The position numbers were made by a program, and so were the translations under genes. Of a DNA stretch of 64,000 nucleotides, positions 16,675 through 24,729 are shown piece by piece. The notes under the pieces are model-generated. The model did no database searches, was not told where the DNA came from, and saw only the letters and a list, made by a program, of their open reading frames with translations. How positions within the stretch are numbered: position 1 is the stretch's first letter; each line of letters begins with the position of its first letter. Source of the DNA: Actinacidiphila yanglinensis. GTDB taxonomy: Bacteria; Actinomycetota; Actinomycetes; Streptomycetales; Streptomycetaceae. The stretch is from the NCBI RefSeq assembly GCF_900107965.1, contig NZ_FNVU01000002.1, positions 372,001 through 436,000 on the forward strand. Reading direction: 5' to 3'.

Positions 16675-18206
16675 CGCGCGCTCCCCGGGGCGGTCCCGGG
16701 ACCGGCCGGGCCGGTCCCCGGCGGGCCGGACGCCGCCCGGTCCGCCCCCGGCCCGGGATCGGGCTCTCCCGGCCCGCCCGCGCCGCCCGCCCGCGGCGGC
16801 TGCTGCTGCGGATCGGGCCGGCGGGCCCGGTCGCTGATCCGCACCAGCAGCGCCACGATCAGCCAGTTGGCGACCACCGACGAACCGCCCTGCGCCAGGA
16901 ACGGCATCGCCATCCCGGTCAGCGGGATCAGGTCCATCACCCCGCCGGTGACCACGAACACCTGGAGCGCCAGGATCGACGCCAGCCCGGCCGCCAGCAG
17001 CCGCCCGAACGGGTCGCGGGTGGCCAGCGCCGCCGCGAACCCGCGGGCCACCAGCAGCGCGTACAGGCCCAGCAGCGCGCACAGCCCGGCGAGCCCCAAC
17101 TCCTCGCCCCCCGTGGCCAGCACGAAGTCCGACTTCGCGGCGAAGCCGACCAGGTACGACGAGCCCTGGCCCAGTCCGGCGCCCAGCGCGCCGCCGTCGC
17201 CGAACGCGAAGAGCGACTGCGCGATCTGGCTCGGCCCCTGCCCGGCGGCCACCGTCGCGAACGGGTGCAGCCAGTCCTGCACCCGCTGGTGCACGTGCGG
17301 CTCGGTCGCGCCCACCGCGACCGCACCGGCCGCCGCCAGCAGCAGTCCCACCGCGATCCACCCGGTCCTGCCGGTCGCCACGTAGAGCATCACCACGAAC
17401 AGGCCGAAGAACAGCAGCGAGGTCCCGAGGTCGCGCTCCAGCACGAGTACGCCCACGCTCATCAGCCACACCGCGATCACCGGGCCGAGCACCCGCCCGG
17501 TCGGCAACTGGAGCCAGCCGAGCCGCTTCAGCCGGCCCGTCCCCAGCAGCGGCCGCCCCGCGTACGCCAGCGCCGCGCGGTTCGCCGACAGGTAACCCGC
17601 GAAGAACACCGCCAGCAGCACCTTCGCGAACTCCCCTGGCTGGATGGAGAACCCGGCCGCCCGGATCCAGATCCGCGCCCCGTTCACCGCGGGGAAGGCG
17701 ATCGGGGCCACCAGCAGCACCAGCGCCCCGGTCACGCTCACGTACGCGTACCTCGCGAGCACCCGGTGGTCCCGCAGCGCCAGCACCGCGACCGCGAACA
17801 GGCCCACTCCCAGCGCGGACCACACCAGTTGGGCCGGCGCCGCCCGCGGGCCGAGCGAGGGCTCCAGGTCCAGCCGGTACACCAGCACCAGGCCCAGGCC
17901 GTTGAGCAGCACCGCGATCGGCAGCAGCAGCGGATCGGCGTACCGGGCCCGGGCCCGCACCGCCACATGGGCCAGCAGCGCCAGCCCGCCGAGGCCCGCG
18001 CCGTACGCCAGGGCGTCCTTGGGCACCGCCCCGCTGCGGGCCAGCCCCACCTCCGCGTGGCCGTAGACCGCGATGCCCACCGCCGCGACCAGCAGGCACA
18101 GCTCCACCCCGCGGCGGGCGGCCGGGCGCGGCCGCGCGGTGCCGTGCGGGTCCGCCGGGCGCGGCGGACCGGGCGGGGGAGGAGCGGTCGCCGACGTTGC
18201 GCTCAT
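16671..18206 (-). CDS. SEDS-family (FtsW/RodA) peptidoglycan polymerase
   Basis: 511 aa from ATG 18206. About 10-12 membrane helices are flanked by disordered Pro-rich ends. Family motifs include 'NGARIWIRAAGFSIQPGEF' (the invariant Q-P-x-E-x-x-K region), 'LERDLGTSLLFFG' and 'PLTGMAMPFLAQGGSS'. SEDS proteins polymerise lipid II in the membrane and are activated by a cognate class B PBP, here the next gene, joined by a 4-bp overlap. Whether this pair acts in hyphal growth, division or sporulation cannot be read from the sequence. Confidence 0.93.
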   Translation of the reverse strand: MSATSATAPPPPGPPRPADPHGTARPRPAARRGVELCLLVAAVGIAVYGHAEVGLARSGAVPKDALAYGAGLGGLALLAHVAVRARARYADPLLLPIAVLLNGLGLVLVYRLDLEPSLGPRAAPAQLVWSALGVGLFAVAVLALRDHRVLARYAYVSVTGALVLLVAPIAFPAVNGARIWIRAAGFSIQPGEFAKVLLAVFFAGYLSANRAALAYAGRPLLGTGRLKRLGWLQLPTGRVLGPVIAVWLMSVGVLVLERDLGTSLLFFGLFVVMLYVATGRTGWIAVGLLLAAAGAVAVGATEPHVHQRVQDWLHPFATVAAGQGPSQIAQSLFAFGDGGALGAGLGQGSSYLVGFAAKSDFVLATGGEELGLAGLCALLGLYALLVARGFAAALATRDPFGRLLAAGLASILALQVFVVTGGVMDLIPLTGMAMPFLAQGGSSVVANWLIVALLVRISDRARRPDPQQQPPRAGGAGGPGEPDPGPGADRAASGPPGTGPAGPGTAPGSAR

Positions 18207-18382
18207 GGGCGGCCACGCTAGCAACCGGCGACCGTTATGTCCGTGAAGTCGGGTGCCGCGCCCCGCGTCCCGTCGCGCCCCGCCTCCGCCCGCCCCGCCT
18301 CCTCCCGCGCCGCCCTGCCCCCCGCCCGGCCCTGGACCCGGGCCCCCGCCCGGTGTCGGTGCCCGGCCCTACTGTGGCCGCC

Positions 18383-19057
18383 ATGACCGCCGCTGACGCC
18401 GCCGACGCCCCGGACGACCTCGCCGACCTGCCCTACGCCGACCTGCTGCGCCCGCACACCGGCCCGCTGGAGGTCGAGGGCGACTACGACACCGTGCACT
18501 TCGACCGGACCGACTTCCCGCCCGGCAGCCGCGCCACCGGCGCCCGCTTCCTCGAATCGGCCGTCACCGACTGCTCCTTCACCGACGCCGACCTGCGCGG
18601 CACCCGGATGAACGAGCTGTGGGCGGCCGGCACCCGGCTGACCGGCGTCTCGCTCGCCGAGAGCAACTGGCTGGACTCCGCGCTCGTCGGCTGCTCGCTG
18701 GCCGGCGTCGAGGCGTTCGGGGCGGTCCTGCGCCGCGTGGTCCTGCGCCGCTGCAAGCTCGACTCGGTGAACCTGCGCGCGGCCCGGCTGCACGACGTGG
18801 TCTTCGAGGACTGCGTGCTGCGCGACGTCGACCTCGGCGAGGCCCGCCTGGACGGCGTCACCTTCCCCGGCAGCCGGCTGGAGCAGGCCCGCCTCGGCCG
18901 GGCCGTGCTGGAGCGGTGCGACCTGCGCGGCGCGGTCGGCATCGACCTCGCCGACGGGTACGACAGCCTGCGGGGCGCGGTGATCAGCTCCAGCCAGTTG
19001 CTGGACCTCGCGCCGGCGCTGGCGCACACCCTCGGCATCACCGTCCAGGACCGCTGA
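18383..19057 (+). CDS. Pentapeptide-repeat protein
   Basis: 224 aa from ATG 18383. From about residue 45 the sequence shows degenerate pentapeptide repeats of the A(D/N)LxX type: 'TDCSFTDADLRGTRMNEL', 'TRLTGVSLAES', 'DSVNLRAARLHD', 'RDVDLGEARLDG' and 'ERCDLRGAVGIDLADG'. These fold into a right-handed quadrilateral beta-helix. Some relatives mimic DNA and protect gyrase, but most have unknown function. It is soluble, with no signal peptide. A short hairpin follows the stop. Confidence 0.9.
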   Translation: MTAADAADAPDDLADLPYADLLRPHTGPLEVEGDYDTVHFDRTDFPPGSRATGARFLESAVTDCSFTDADLRGTRMNELWAAGTRLTGVSLAESNWLDSALVGCSLAGVEAFGAVLRRVVLRRCKLDSVNLRAARLHDVVFEDCVLRDVDLGEARLDGVTFPGSRLEQARLGRAVLERCDLRGAVGIDLADGYDSLRGAVISSSQLLDLAPALAHTLGITVQDR

Positions 19058-19068
19058 AGTGCCGGATC

Positions 19069-19088
19069 AGGCGCCCCACGAGGCGCCT
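19069..19088 (+). terminator. Hairpin after the pentapeptide-repeat gene
   Basis: AGGCGCC (19069-19075) and GGCGCCT (19082-19088) form a 7-bp stem with a 6-nt loop, 12 bp after the stop codon. Confidence 0.5.
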
Positions 19089-19232
19089 TCCGCCACCCCT
19101 GCCGAACGACTTGACAGGCGTCCTGCTGCGCGAACGCGCCATTGCGGAATCCGGCCGGTCGGCCGACATTGTCCGGATCACCCCCCCCTGGTTTGCTCTA
19201 CTTACCGCCCCCGGCGAGAAGGGAACAGCTCG

Positions 19233-19697
19233 GTGCAGGAGATGGAGTTCCGGAGCGCACACCACTTGTGTGTCGATACGGACCCTGCGCTGTGCGTCCC
19301 CTGCCAGGAGCGGTTGGATCGGCAACTCGCCTTGCTTCCCCGGGTATACGGCGAGTTGGAGGTCGCGCTCGTACCGGCGCCGGACTCCGGCGACCGAGAG
19401 ACCGGCACTGCCCGGCCCGGCATCCCCCTGAACGGGCCGGCTGTCGAGGCGCGCGCCGCTGTACGAGGCACTCTCGCCTCCTGGGCCGATCTGATAGTCG
19501 AGGGCCGGACCGTCCGTCTCCCCCTACGGACGGTGCCGGCCCTCGCAGCCTTCCTCCGCCGGCACCTCGGCTGGCTGGCCGTACATCCGGCCGCCGAAGA
19601 CGCCGCGACGGATATCGACGCGGTGCTGTACGAGGCACTGCGGATCACCAGTCCTGAACCCTGCGGCGCCGTCCCCTCCGGTCTCGGCGCCCACTGA
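19233..19697 (+). CDS. Hypothetical protein with CxxC motif
   Basis: 154 aa from GTG 19233, preceded by AGAAGGGA 8 nt away. The N-terminus has 'HHLCVDTDPALCVPCQERL': a CxxC with another Cys and His close by, possibly a zinc knuckle. The middle is Pro/Gly-rich and the C-terminal half is helical ('ALAAFLRRHLGWLAVHPAAED'). It is cytoplasmic by appearance. I do not recognise a named family. It converges on a small secreted-peptide gene with a strong hairpin between them. A TTGACA at about 19110 could be part of a promoter. Confidence 0.7.
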   Translation: MQEMEFRSAHHLCVDTDPALCVPCQERLDRQLALLPRVYGELEVALVPAPDSGDRETGTARPGIPLNGPAVEARAAVRGTLASWADLIVEGRTVRLPLRTVPALAAFLRRHLGWLAVHPAAEDAATDIDAVLYEALRITSPEPCGAVPSGLGAH

Positions 19698-19800
19698 ACC
19701 TCCCGCACCACCCACCCGGCACCACCTGTTGCACCCGACCCCGGACTTCCTGCGCCGCCGGCCCCCACCGCATCACCGGCACTTCCCCCCACGCAGGAAA

Positions 19801-19838
19801 CGCTGTACGGCCCGTGAACCATCACGGGCCGTACAGCG
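19801..19838. terminator. Strong bidirectional hairpin
   Basis: A perfect 16-bp stem (19801-19816 with 19823-19838) and a 6-nt loop AACCAT lie between the converging genes ending at 19697 (+) and 19855 (-). The placement fits a shared terminator. Confidence 0.8.
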
Positions 19839-19854
19839 AAAGGATCGCGGTGGG

Positions 19855-20082
19855 CTAGGCCGGCGGATACCAGACGAAGGGGGAGACCACCTGCTGGGTC
19901 TGGTCGGTGTCCGCGTCCGCCGACAGTTGGGTCGACGAGTGGGACTGCGACGTGCTGACGGCCGGCGATGCGGCAGCGGTGATGTCGGCGGCAACGGCGA
20001 CACCAGTGCCACCGACGGAGCCGAGAGCAAGCGCCAACGCAGCGACGGCGGGGGCATGGGCCCTGAGCCATTTACGCGACAT
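19855..20082 (-). CDS. Small secreted peptide next to a LuxR-type regulator
   Basis: 75 aa from ATG 20082. Residues 1-31 form a clear signal peptide (Arg/Lys/His start, Ala/Leu core, cleavage after AVA). The mature part of about 43 residues is Ser/Thr/Asp/Gln-rich and ends in the aromatic/proline tail 'VVSPFVWYPPA'. It has no cysteine and no lipobox. It lies 150 bp downstream of a LuxR-type regulator gene on the same strand, with two palindromes in the gap and a strong terminator behind. Size, export signal and genomic pairing suggest a signalling or bioactive peptide precursor, which is inference only. I recognise no family. Confidence 0.7.
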   Translation of the reverse strand: MSRKWLRAHAPAVAALALALGSVGGTGVAVAADITAAASPAVSTSQSHSSTQLSADADTDQTQQVVSPFVWYPPA

Positions 20083-20126
20083 CGGTTTCCTTAACGATCA
20101 AGGCTGAGGGGCAGCCTGCGGCGGTA

Positions 20127-20226
20127 CGCTACGCGCAAATGCGTCTAGCGTTCCCAGGATGCCGACACCGCGGAGCGGAGTACTACGTTCCGACCGTGCG
20201 GAAATGCGCCATGGCGCATACGCGCA
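20127..20226 (-). promoter_or_regulatory. Two palindromes upstream of the small secreted peptide
   Basis: ATGCGCCATGGCGCAT (20204-20219) is a perfect 16-bp palindrome. It is flanked symmetrically by TGCG (20197-20200) and CGCA (20223-20226). A second, imperfect 24-bp palindrome spans 20127-20150 (arms CGCTA/TAGCG and CGCA/TGCG). The centres are 73 bp apart, about seven helical turns, and both share the TGCG/CGCA motif. They may be operators for the peptide gene. The first may instead act as a terminator stem of the regulator gene. Confidence 0.5.
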
Positions 20227-20232
20227 CGTCAC

Positions 20233-21240
20233 TCAGATCAAATCATTGGCGGCCGCGAGGACACCGGCCTGGAAGCGGCTCTCCGCGTCAAGATAACGCA
20301 TCACCTCTGACACCAGGCGACTCACCGTGCGCAGTGAAACTCCCAGTGTTCGCGCGATGCGCTCGTCCGTCAATCCGTTGGCGAGCAGTCGCAGTGTCGT
20401 CCGGTGCTGCTCGGTGAGCTCGCTCTCGTCGTCCTGGCCGTTCGACGGCTTGGCGGTGATGGGGACCGAGCGCAGCCAGCAGTCCTCGTACATCGCCAGG
20501 TAGGAGCGGATCAGGGTCTGGCCGCGGATCACCACCGCCGGGCCTTCCGGATCCGTCGGATCGGTGGGTGTCAACGCGCTGTGCTCGTCGGCGACGAGCA
20601 GATCGAAAGGAACCTGCGGAATGAGCCGGACTTCCGCCCCCAGTGCGGCGAGATCGGTCAGGTATTTACGCTGCCGTGGTCCGGAATTCACGCTCTGGCC
20701 GTAGATGGCGCGCACTCTGATATTGCGCTCGATCAATGCGCGGTCGGTCTTGAGGGAAGTCTCCAGGAATTCCGGCGGGGGAAGGGGGCCCGGATGCATG
20801 GATGAGATGACTTCCGTGACGGTGACGGTGAAGTCGCGCACGAATTCGCGGCGCCGGGCCGCCCCGGTGAGGACCTCGACCTCGACCTCGCCCGGTTCCC
20901 GGGTCACCATCGGCCGGTAGCGCTCCATCAGCGTCTCGGCCGCCTCGGCCAGCGCGGTCAGCCCGTCACGCTGCGCGAGCAGCGTCGCACGCTGCCTGGC
21001 CAGCAGGCCTATCAGCGCGGTGTCGGGCTCGACGGTCTCCATCTTGCCGGTACGCCAGCTCGGTCGGATCAGGCCGAGGCCGTCCAGCTCGTGCCAGCCG
21101 GCCGTCGACTCCTCCTGGGTCAGACCCAGGCTCGCGTCGACCTTCTCGCGCTCGCTGGAGCCGTTGGTCAGCAGTTCCCGGTATATCGCAAGTCCGATAC
21201 CGGCCGCGTCCAGATCCCCATGTCGTGCCGCACCGGCCAC
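20233..21240 (-). CDS. LuxR-type HTH regulator with TrmB-like N-terminus
   Basis: 335 aa from GTG 21240, with GAGGGAGGG just upstream. Residues 15-75 are a winged-helix/TrmB-like region ('GIGLAIYRELL', 'ELDGLGLIRPS'). The centre contains 'VRAIYGQSV' and 'AEVRLIPQVPFDLLVAD', features of a large actinomycete regulator family. The C-terminal LuxR-type HTH is at about 274-335 ('LTEQHRTTLRLLANGLTDERIARTLGVSLRTVSRLV', with recognition helix LRTVSRLV). Codons such as ATT, AAA and TCA are more frequent here than in neighbouring genes, hinting at acquisition. The adjacent secreted peptide and the divergent oxidoreductase are candidate targets. Confidence 0.88.
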   Translation of the reverse strand: MAGAARHGDLDAAGIGLAIYRELLTNGSSEREKVDASLGLTQEESTAGWHELDGLGLIRPSWRTGKMETVEPDTALIGLLARQRATLLAQRDGLTALAEAAETLMERYRPMVTREPGEVEVEVLTGAARRREFVRDFTVTVTEVISSMHPGPLPPPEFLETSLKTDRALIERNIRVRAIYGQSVNSGPRQRKYLTDLAALGAEVRLIPQVPFDLLVADEHSALTPTDPTDPEGPAVVIRGQTLIRSYLAMYEDCWLRSVPITAKPSNGQDDESELTEQHRTTLRLLANGLTDERIARTLGVSLRTVSRLVSEVMRYLDAESRFQAGVLAAANDLI

Positions 21241-21444
21241 GTCTGCCCTCCCTCGCTCCCACACCCTGTGTTGCACCCGCGGTTCGCGCGGTCGCGTATC
21301 GGCGCCCCCAGGAACTTTAGCAACCGAAACGTCGCGCGCCAGCAGTGAAGGTTTGGCCTTTCCGGCCCACCGGCCGCTGGCTACATAATCGATCACGGCA
21401 GCGCTGAACGCCACCTTCCGAACGACGCCAGAAAGAGGTTGCAG

Positions 21445-22584
21445 ATGGGACAGCCCGGACTTTCGAGCACCCAGGGACGGGAACGACCTCGCGTGGCGGC
21501 CCCGGTCCCCGTCGTGCTCGTCGGCGCGGGGAAGGTGGCCCACGCCGCGCATCTGCGGGAGATCCGGGACCTGCCGGCCGAACTGCGGCTGGCGGCAGTG
21601 GTGGAAAGCGACCCCGCGCACATCGCGGCGGTACGGGCGTCCGGGTTCGGCGAGGTGCCGGTCCGCGGGTCGATCGCCGAGGCGGTCCGGGCCGGGGCGC
21701 GGGCGGCGCTGGTGTGCACGCCGTGGTGGACGCACCGCGCGGTGGTCGAGGAGTGCCTGTCGGCGGGGCTGCCGGTGCTCTGCGAGAAGCCGGTGAGCCT
21801 GGACCTCGGCGAGGTGGACGCGCTGGCCGCCGTCGAGCTCCGCACCGGACTGCCGGTCGCCGCGGGCTACATGAAGCGGCACGACCCGGTGGTGCGGCTC
21901 TTCCTCGACCACTGCCGGGAGCGCCTGGACCGCGCCCGGCGGCTGACCGTCGACATCCACGACCCCAACGCGCCGCACCAGGTCGCGCACCTGCTCCCGT
22001 ACGAGCCACCGCCGTTCGGGCCGCAGCCCGCCCCCGCCCGCGAGGCCCTGGCCCGCGCGCTGGGGCCGGATTCCACCGGCGCGCAGCGGGAGGCGTACGC
22101 GCGGGGGCTGGGCGGCTCGCTCATCCACCAGGTGAACCTGGTGCACGCGGTGCTGGCCGGCAGCGGCCGGGAGCTGGCCGGCCGGCTGCTGCACGCCGAC
22201 GGCTGGGCCGCGGGCGCCGGGGTGAGCTGCCGGTGGCGGCCCGACGACGGGCTGGTGGTCGACCTGACCCACCAGCGGGTGCCGGGGCACCGCCGCTACC
22301 GCGAGGTGCTGGAGTTCACCGCCGAGGACGGTGTGGCCACCCTCTCCCTGCCCTCGCCCTACGCGCGCGACGAGACGGCCACGCTGACCGTCGAGACGTG
22401 GGACGCCGGCAGCGGGCTGGCCGAGCGCCGGGTGCGTACGGCCGAGCCGGGAAACACCGGGTTCCGGCGGCAACTCGTCGCCTGGGCGCGGCAGCTGAGC
22501 GGGGAGGGCGGCGCGCTGCCCGGGCTGGCCGACGTCCGCCGGGACGCGCGGGCGGTGCGCGAGGCGGCCCTGCGGCTGGCATGA
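21445..22584 (+). CDS. Gfo/Idh/MocA family oxidoreductase
   Basis: 379 aa from ATG 21445 (AGAGG 6 nt upstream; TTG 21439 is a weaker choice). The N-terminal Rossmann domain has 'VVLVGAGKVAHAAHL' for NAD(P). The family loop 'LPVLCEKPVSLDLGEVDAL' supplies the catalytic Lys of the EKP motif. The C-terminal half is the alpha/beta dimerisation and substrate domain ('GGSLIHQVNLVHAVL'). Such enzymes oxidise or reduce sugars, inositols and related compounds; the substrate cannot be told. It is divergent from the LuxR-type regulator with a 204-bp shared upstream region. Confidence 0.9.
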   Translation: MGQPGLSSTQGRERPRVAAPVPVVLVGAGKVAHAAHLREIRDLPAELRLAAVVESDPAHIAAVRASGFGEVPVRGSIAEAVRAGARAALVCTPWWTHRAVVEECLSAGLPVLCEKPVSLDLGEVDALAAVELRTGLPVAAGYMKRHDPVVRLFLDHCRERLDRARRLTVDIHDPNAPHQVAHLLPYEPPPFGPQPAPAREALARALGPDSTGAQREAYARGLGGSLIHQVNLVHAVLAGSGRELAGRLLHADGWAAGAGVSCRWRPDDGLVVDLTHQRVPGHRRYREVLEFTAEDGVATLSLPSPYARDETATLTVETWDAGSGLAERRVRTAEPGNTGFRRQLVAWARQLSGEGGALPGLADVRRDARAVREAALRLA

Positions 22585-22655
22585 GCGGGTGCGTGCGCGG
22601 CCCGGGCGGGGGTAGGCGGCTGATGAGGAGTTCCCTTACTCGGAGGTGACCGCAC

Positions 22656-23195
22656 ATGCTGATCCTGGGACTTCTGCTCCTTGCCTGCACCGCGGCCTTC
22701 ACCGGTCTCGCGCTTGCCGACAACCTCTCGGGCGGACCCGACTACCAGGTGACCGTGCTCGGCCACCACATCGCGACCATGAACGGCCTCGCGCTCTTCT
22801 GCGCCGGACTCGCGCTGGCCCTGATCTTCTGCCTCGGCTGCGTGATGGCGCTGGCCGGCGGCGCGCTGCGGCGGCGCAAGATGCGCAAGTACCGCGCGGT
22901 GCGCCGGGACGCGGCCGCCGCGGTCCGGGAGCGCGACGAGCTGGCGGCGCGACTGGAGACCAAGGACGCCGCCGCGGCGGCTCCCGCCGCTCCCGGCCGG
23001 TACGAACCGGTCGCGGCCGATCCGGTCCGGTCCGGTGCAGGCGGCTTTCCCGGTGACGCGGGCGCCGCGGCGGACACCGGCGCGTCCGGCCCGTCCGGTG
23101 CCACCCTGGCGCCGCCCGCCGACGAGGAGGCGGTCTCCACCGGCGCCCCCGCCCGCCGGCCGCGGCACCACGCGCGGCACCTGTTCGGGCACTGA
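22656..23195 (+). CDS. Two-helix membrane protein
   Basis: 179 aa from ATG 22656, with CGGAGGTGA upstream. Two membrane helices (about 1-20 and 43-68) flank a short external loop ('LSGGPDYQVTVLGHHIATM'). A cytoplasmic basic helix follows ('RRRKMRKYRAVRRD', then 'VRERDELAARLETKD'), then a Pro/Ala/Gly-rich tail with a His-rich end. The pattern is common in Streptomyces proteins of unknown function, roughly like LapA-type membrane adaptors. No catalytic motif is seen. Confidence 0.75.
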   Translation: MLILGLLLLACTAAFTGLALADNLSGGPDYQVTVLGHHIATMNGLALFCAGLALALIFCLGCVMALAGGALRRRKMRKYRAVRRDAAAAVRERDELAARLETKDAAAAAPAAPGRYEPVAADPVRSGAGGFPGDAGAAADTGASGPSGATLAPPADEEAVSTGAPARRPRHHARHLFGH

Positions 23196-23287
23196 TCCGC
23201 GCCGACCCGTCCGATCCGTCCGACCCCGTCCGATCCTGATCAACCCACCGGATCGGCGCGGCTCACCGCACAGAGCGCACGCACAAC

Positions 23288-23359
23288 GGCGGCCCCGGGT
23301 TCACCCGGGGCCGCCGCACGCATGCAGTGGCGGCCCCGGGGGGGGATGGGGGCCGCCAC
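23288..23359. terminator. Two tandem GC-rich hairpins
   Basis: Stem 1: GGCGGCCCCGGGT (23288-23300) with ACCCGGGGCCGCC (23303-23315). Stem 2: GTGGCGGCCCC (23327-23337) with GGGGCCGCCAC (23349-23359). Both lie just after the membrane-protein gene and probably end its transcript. Confidence 0.7.
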
Positions 23360-23451
23360 GCAGGCTCTACGTTACGCGTCTTCGGCGGTCAGCGTGGCGA
23401 AGCCCCGCCATTCGGCGTGGCGAGTTCGGGGCATGCCGAGGAAAGGCGGCA

Positions 23452-23489
23452 GCCGGGCCGGCGACCACGGGGGAGGTCGCCGGCCCGGC
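23452..23489. other. 15-bp hairpin in a gene-free stretch
   Basis: A perfect 15-bp stem (23452-23466 with 23475-23489) and an 8-nt loop ACGGGGGA. It sits within the 495-bp gap 23196-23690, in which I see no supportable gene. It could terminate the chitosanase-like transcript that ends at 23691. Confidence 0.5.
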
Positions 23490-23690
23490 CGGTCCGTGCG
23501 CCGTCGACCCGCGGGGCGCCGCTCGGGCGACCCGATCAACGCGCTGGGACAATCGTGTACTTCGAAGGCTGCCGCCGTCAACGGAGGTAAACCGGACAGT
23601 CGGTGCCATTCACCCTGGCTCAAAGACATCTCGACGGCGTACTGCCGCAGGGTGTGGGCGCCGGCTGTCCGGTGCGAGGGGGCGGAAGGC

Positions 23691-24419
23691 TCAACTCCGG
23701 TGCGCCGAGGCGCTGTCGCCGACCCAGGCGGTCGCGGCCGCGCTGCCCACCGAGTCGATCGCGGTGTTGTTCTCCACCGGGTCGGGCACCTGACCGGGGA
23801 AGACGATGAAGGTGACCGGGCCGTCGGTGCCGCCGGTGTCCGGGTCCGGGTCGATCCCGAGCGCGGTGGCCAGAGCGTACGACCCCTCGCCGATGATGTT
23901 GCCCGGCCCCTCGTCGGCGAAGACGGCATACACCACCTTGCCGTTGTAGACCACGGCCGCCACGCTGCCGGGCGAGATCCCGGCGTCCTCGTAGCTGAAC
24001 CGGCTGCTGGGCAGCGGGATCACGTAGTAGTGCGTCTGGTCCGAGGTGAAGTACTGGCCGGTGGAGGTCTGGAAGGACGTCTCGTCCTGGTATCACGGGT
24101 CGGTGGAGTGGTTGCAGTGCGACGTGGTCACCCCGTCGCAGTCGATGTCCATGTCGGACGTCCACGTGTAGGCGGAGTCGTTCGCGCAGATCTCGACGGT
24201 GGAGGGCTCGCCGTCGTCGGTGGCGTACTCGCCGTTCGAGGCGGGCGTGCAGTCCTGTGCCTTGTCCAGGAGTTGGCCGGCGCTGGGCCCCGAGGCGGCG
24301 TGCGCCCGGGCCGGTGTCGCGGCCAGGGAGGACGGTGCGCCGACGGTCAGGCCCGCGGTGACGGCGAGGATCGCCGCGGCTGCCGAGGCGGCGGCCAGGC
24401 GGGGGCGGAGGTGGATCAC
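23691..24419 (-). pseudogene. GH75 chitosanase gene interrupted by an in-frame TGA
   Basis: Read from ATG 24419, the frame gives a signal peptide (cleavage near residue 34) and the first part of a GH75 chitosanase, ending 'CDGVTTSHCNHSTDP' at a TGA (24093-24095). The same frame continues without shift into the catalytic part: 'YQDETSFQTSTGQYF', then 'VVYNGKVVYAVFADEGPG' with the acidic residues expected of GH75, then 'NIIGEGSYALATALGI' and a normal C-terminus to 23691. Only one codon separates the halves. It would have hydrolysed chitosan outside the cell. A recent nonsense mutation is the simplest reading; sequencing error or readthrough are alternatives. An intact palindromic promoter element lies upstream. 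Confidence 0.85.
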
Positions 24420-24464
24420 GATGCGTTCCTTCCGGAGGTGGGACGGAAGTTGGCGGCGGTGAAA

Positions 24465-24496
24465 TGACAGGGAACCTTACTGACATTTCCCTGTCA
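24465..24496 (-). promoter_or_regulatory. Inverted repeat in the chitosanase promoter region
   Basis: TGACAGGGAA (24465-24474) and TTCCCTGTCA (24487-24496) form a perfect 10-bp inverted repeat with a 12-bp spacer, 46-77 bp before the GH75 start. It is a likely operator. The rest of the 310-bp gap 24420-24729 carries the promoter of the divergent sugar ABC operon and no gene. Confidence 0.65.
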
Positions 24497-24729
24497 ATGA
24501 GTCCGGCAGCGGTCGTCCGGTCGCCCGGCGACGAACGGTGATTCATGTGGATGAATCCGGAGCGCGGTGCCGAACTCCCGCGCCCGGCGGCCGTGATGGT
24601 GGCGAACTCTGCTCAAGGGCGCGGGTGCTGCGGGGACGTGTCAAACCCCTTGACCCCGGTGCGGGGCCGTCCTAGGGTCCCGGCTATTCCTAGATATGGA
24701 CCGAGTTTTCGTACGTGAACGGAGTGACG

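Noticed and set aside
24093..24095. TGA in the GH75 frame as selenocysteine
   Set aside because: No SECIS-like stem is evident after the codon, GH75 has no known selenoprotein, and the position is outside the acidic active-site residues.
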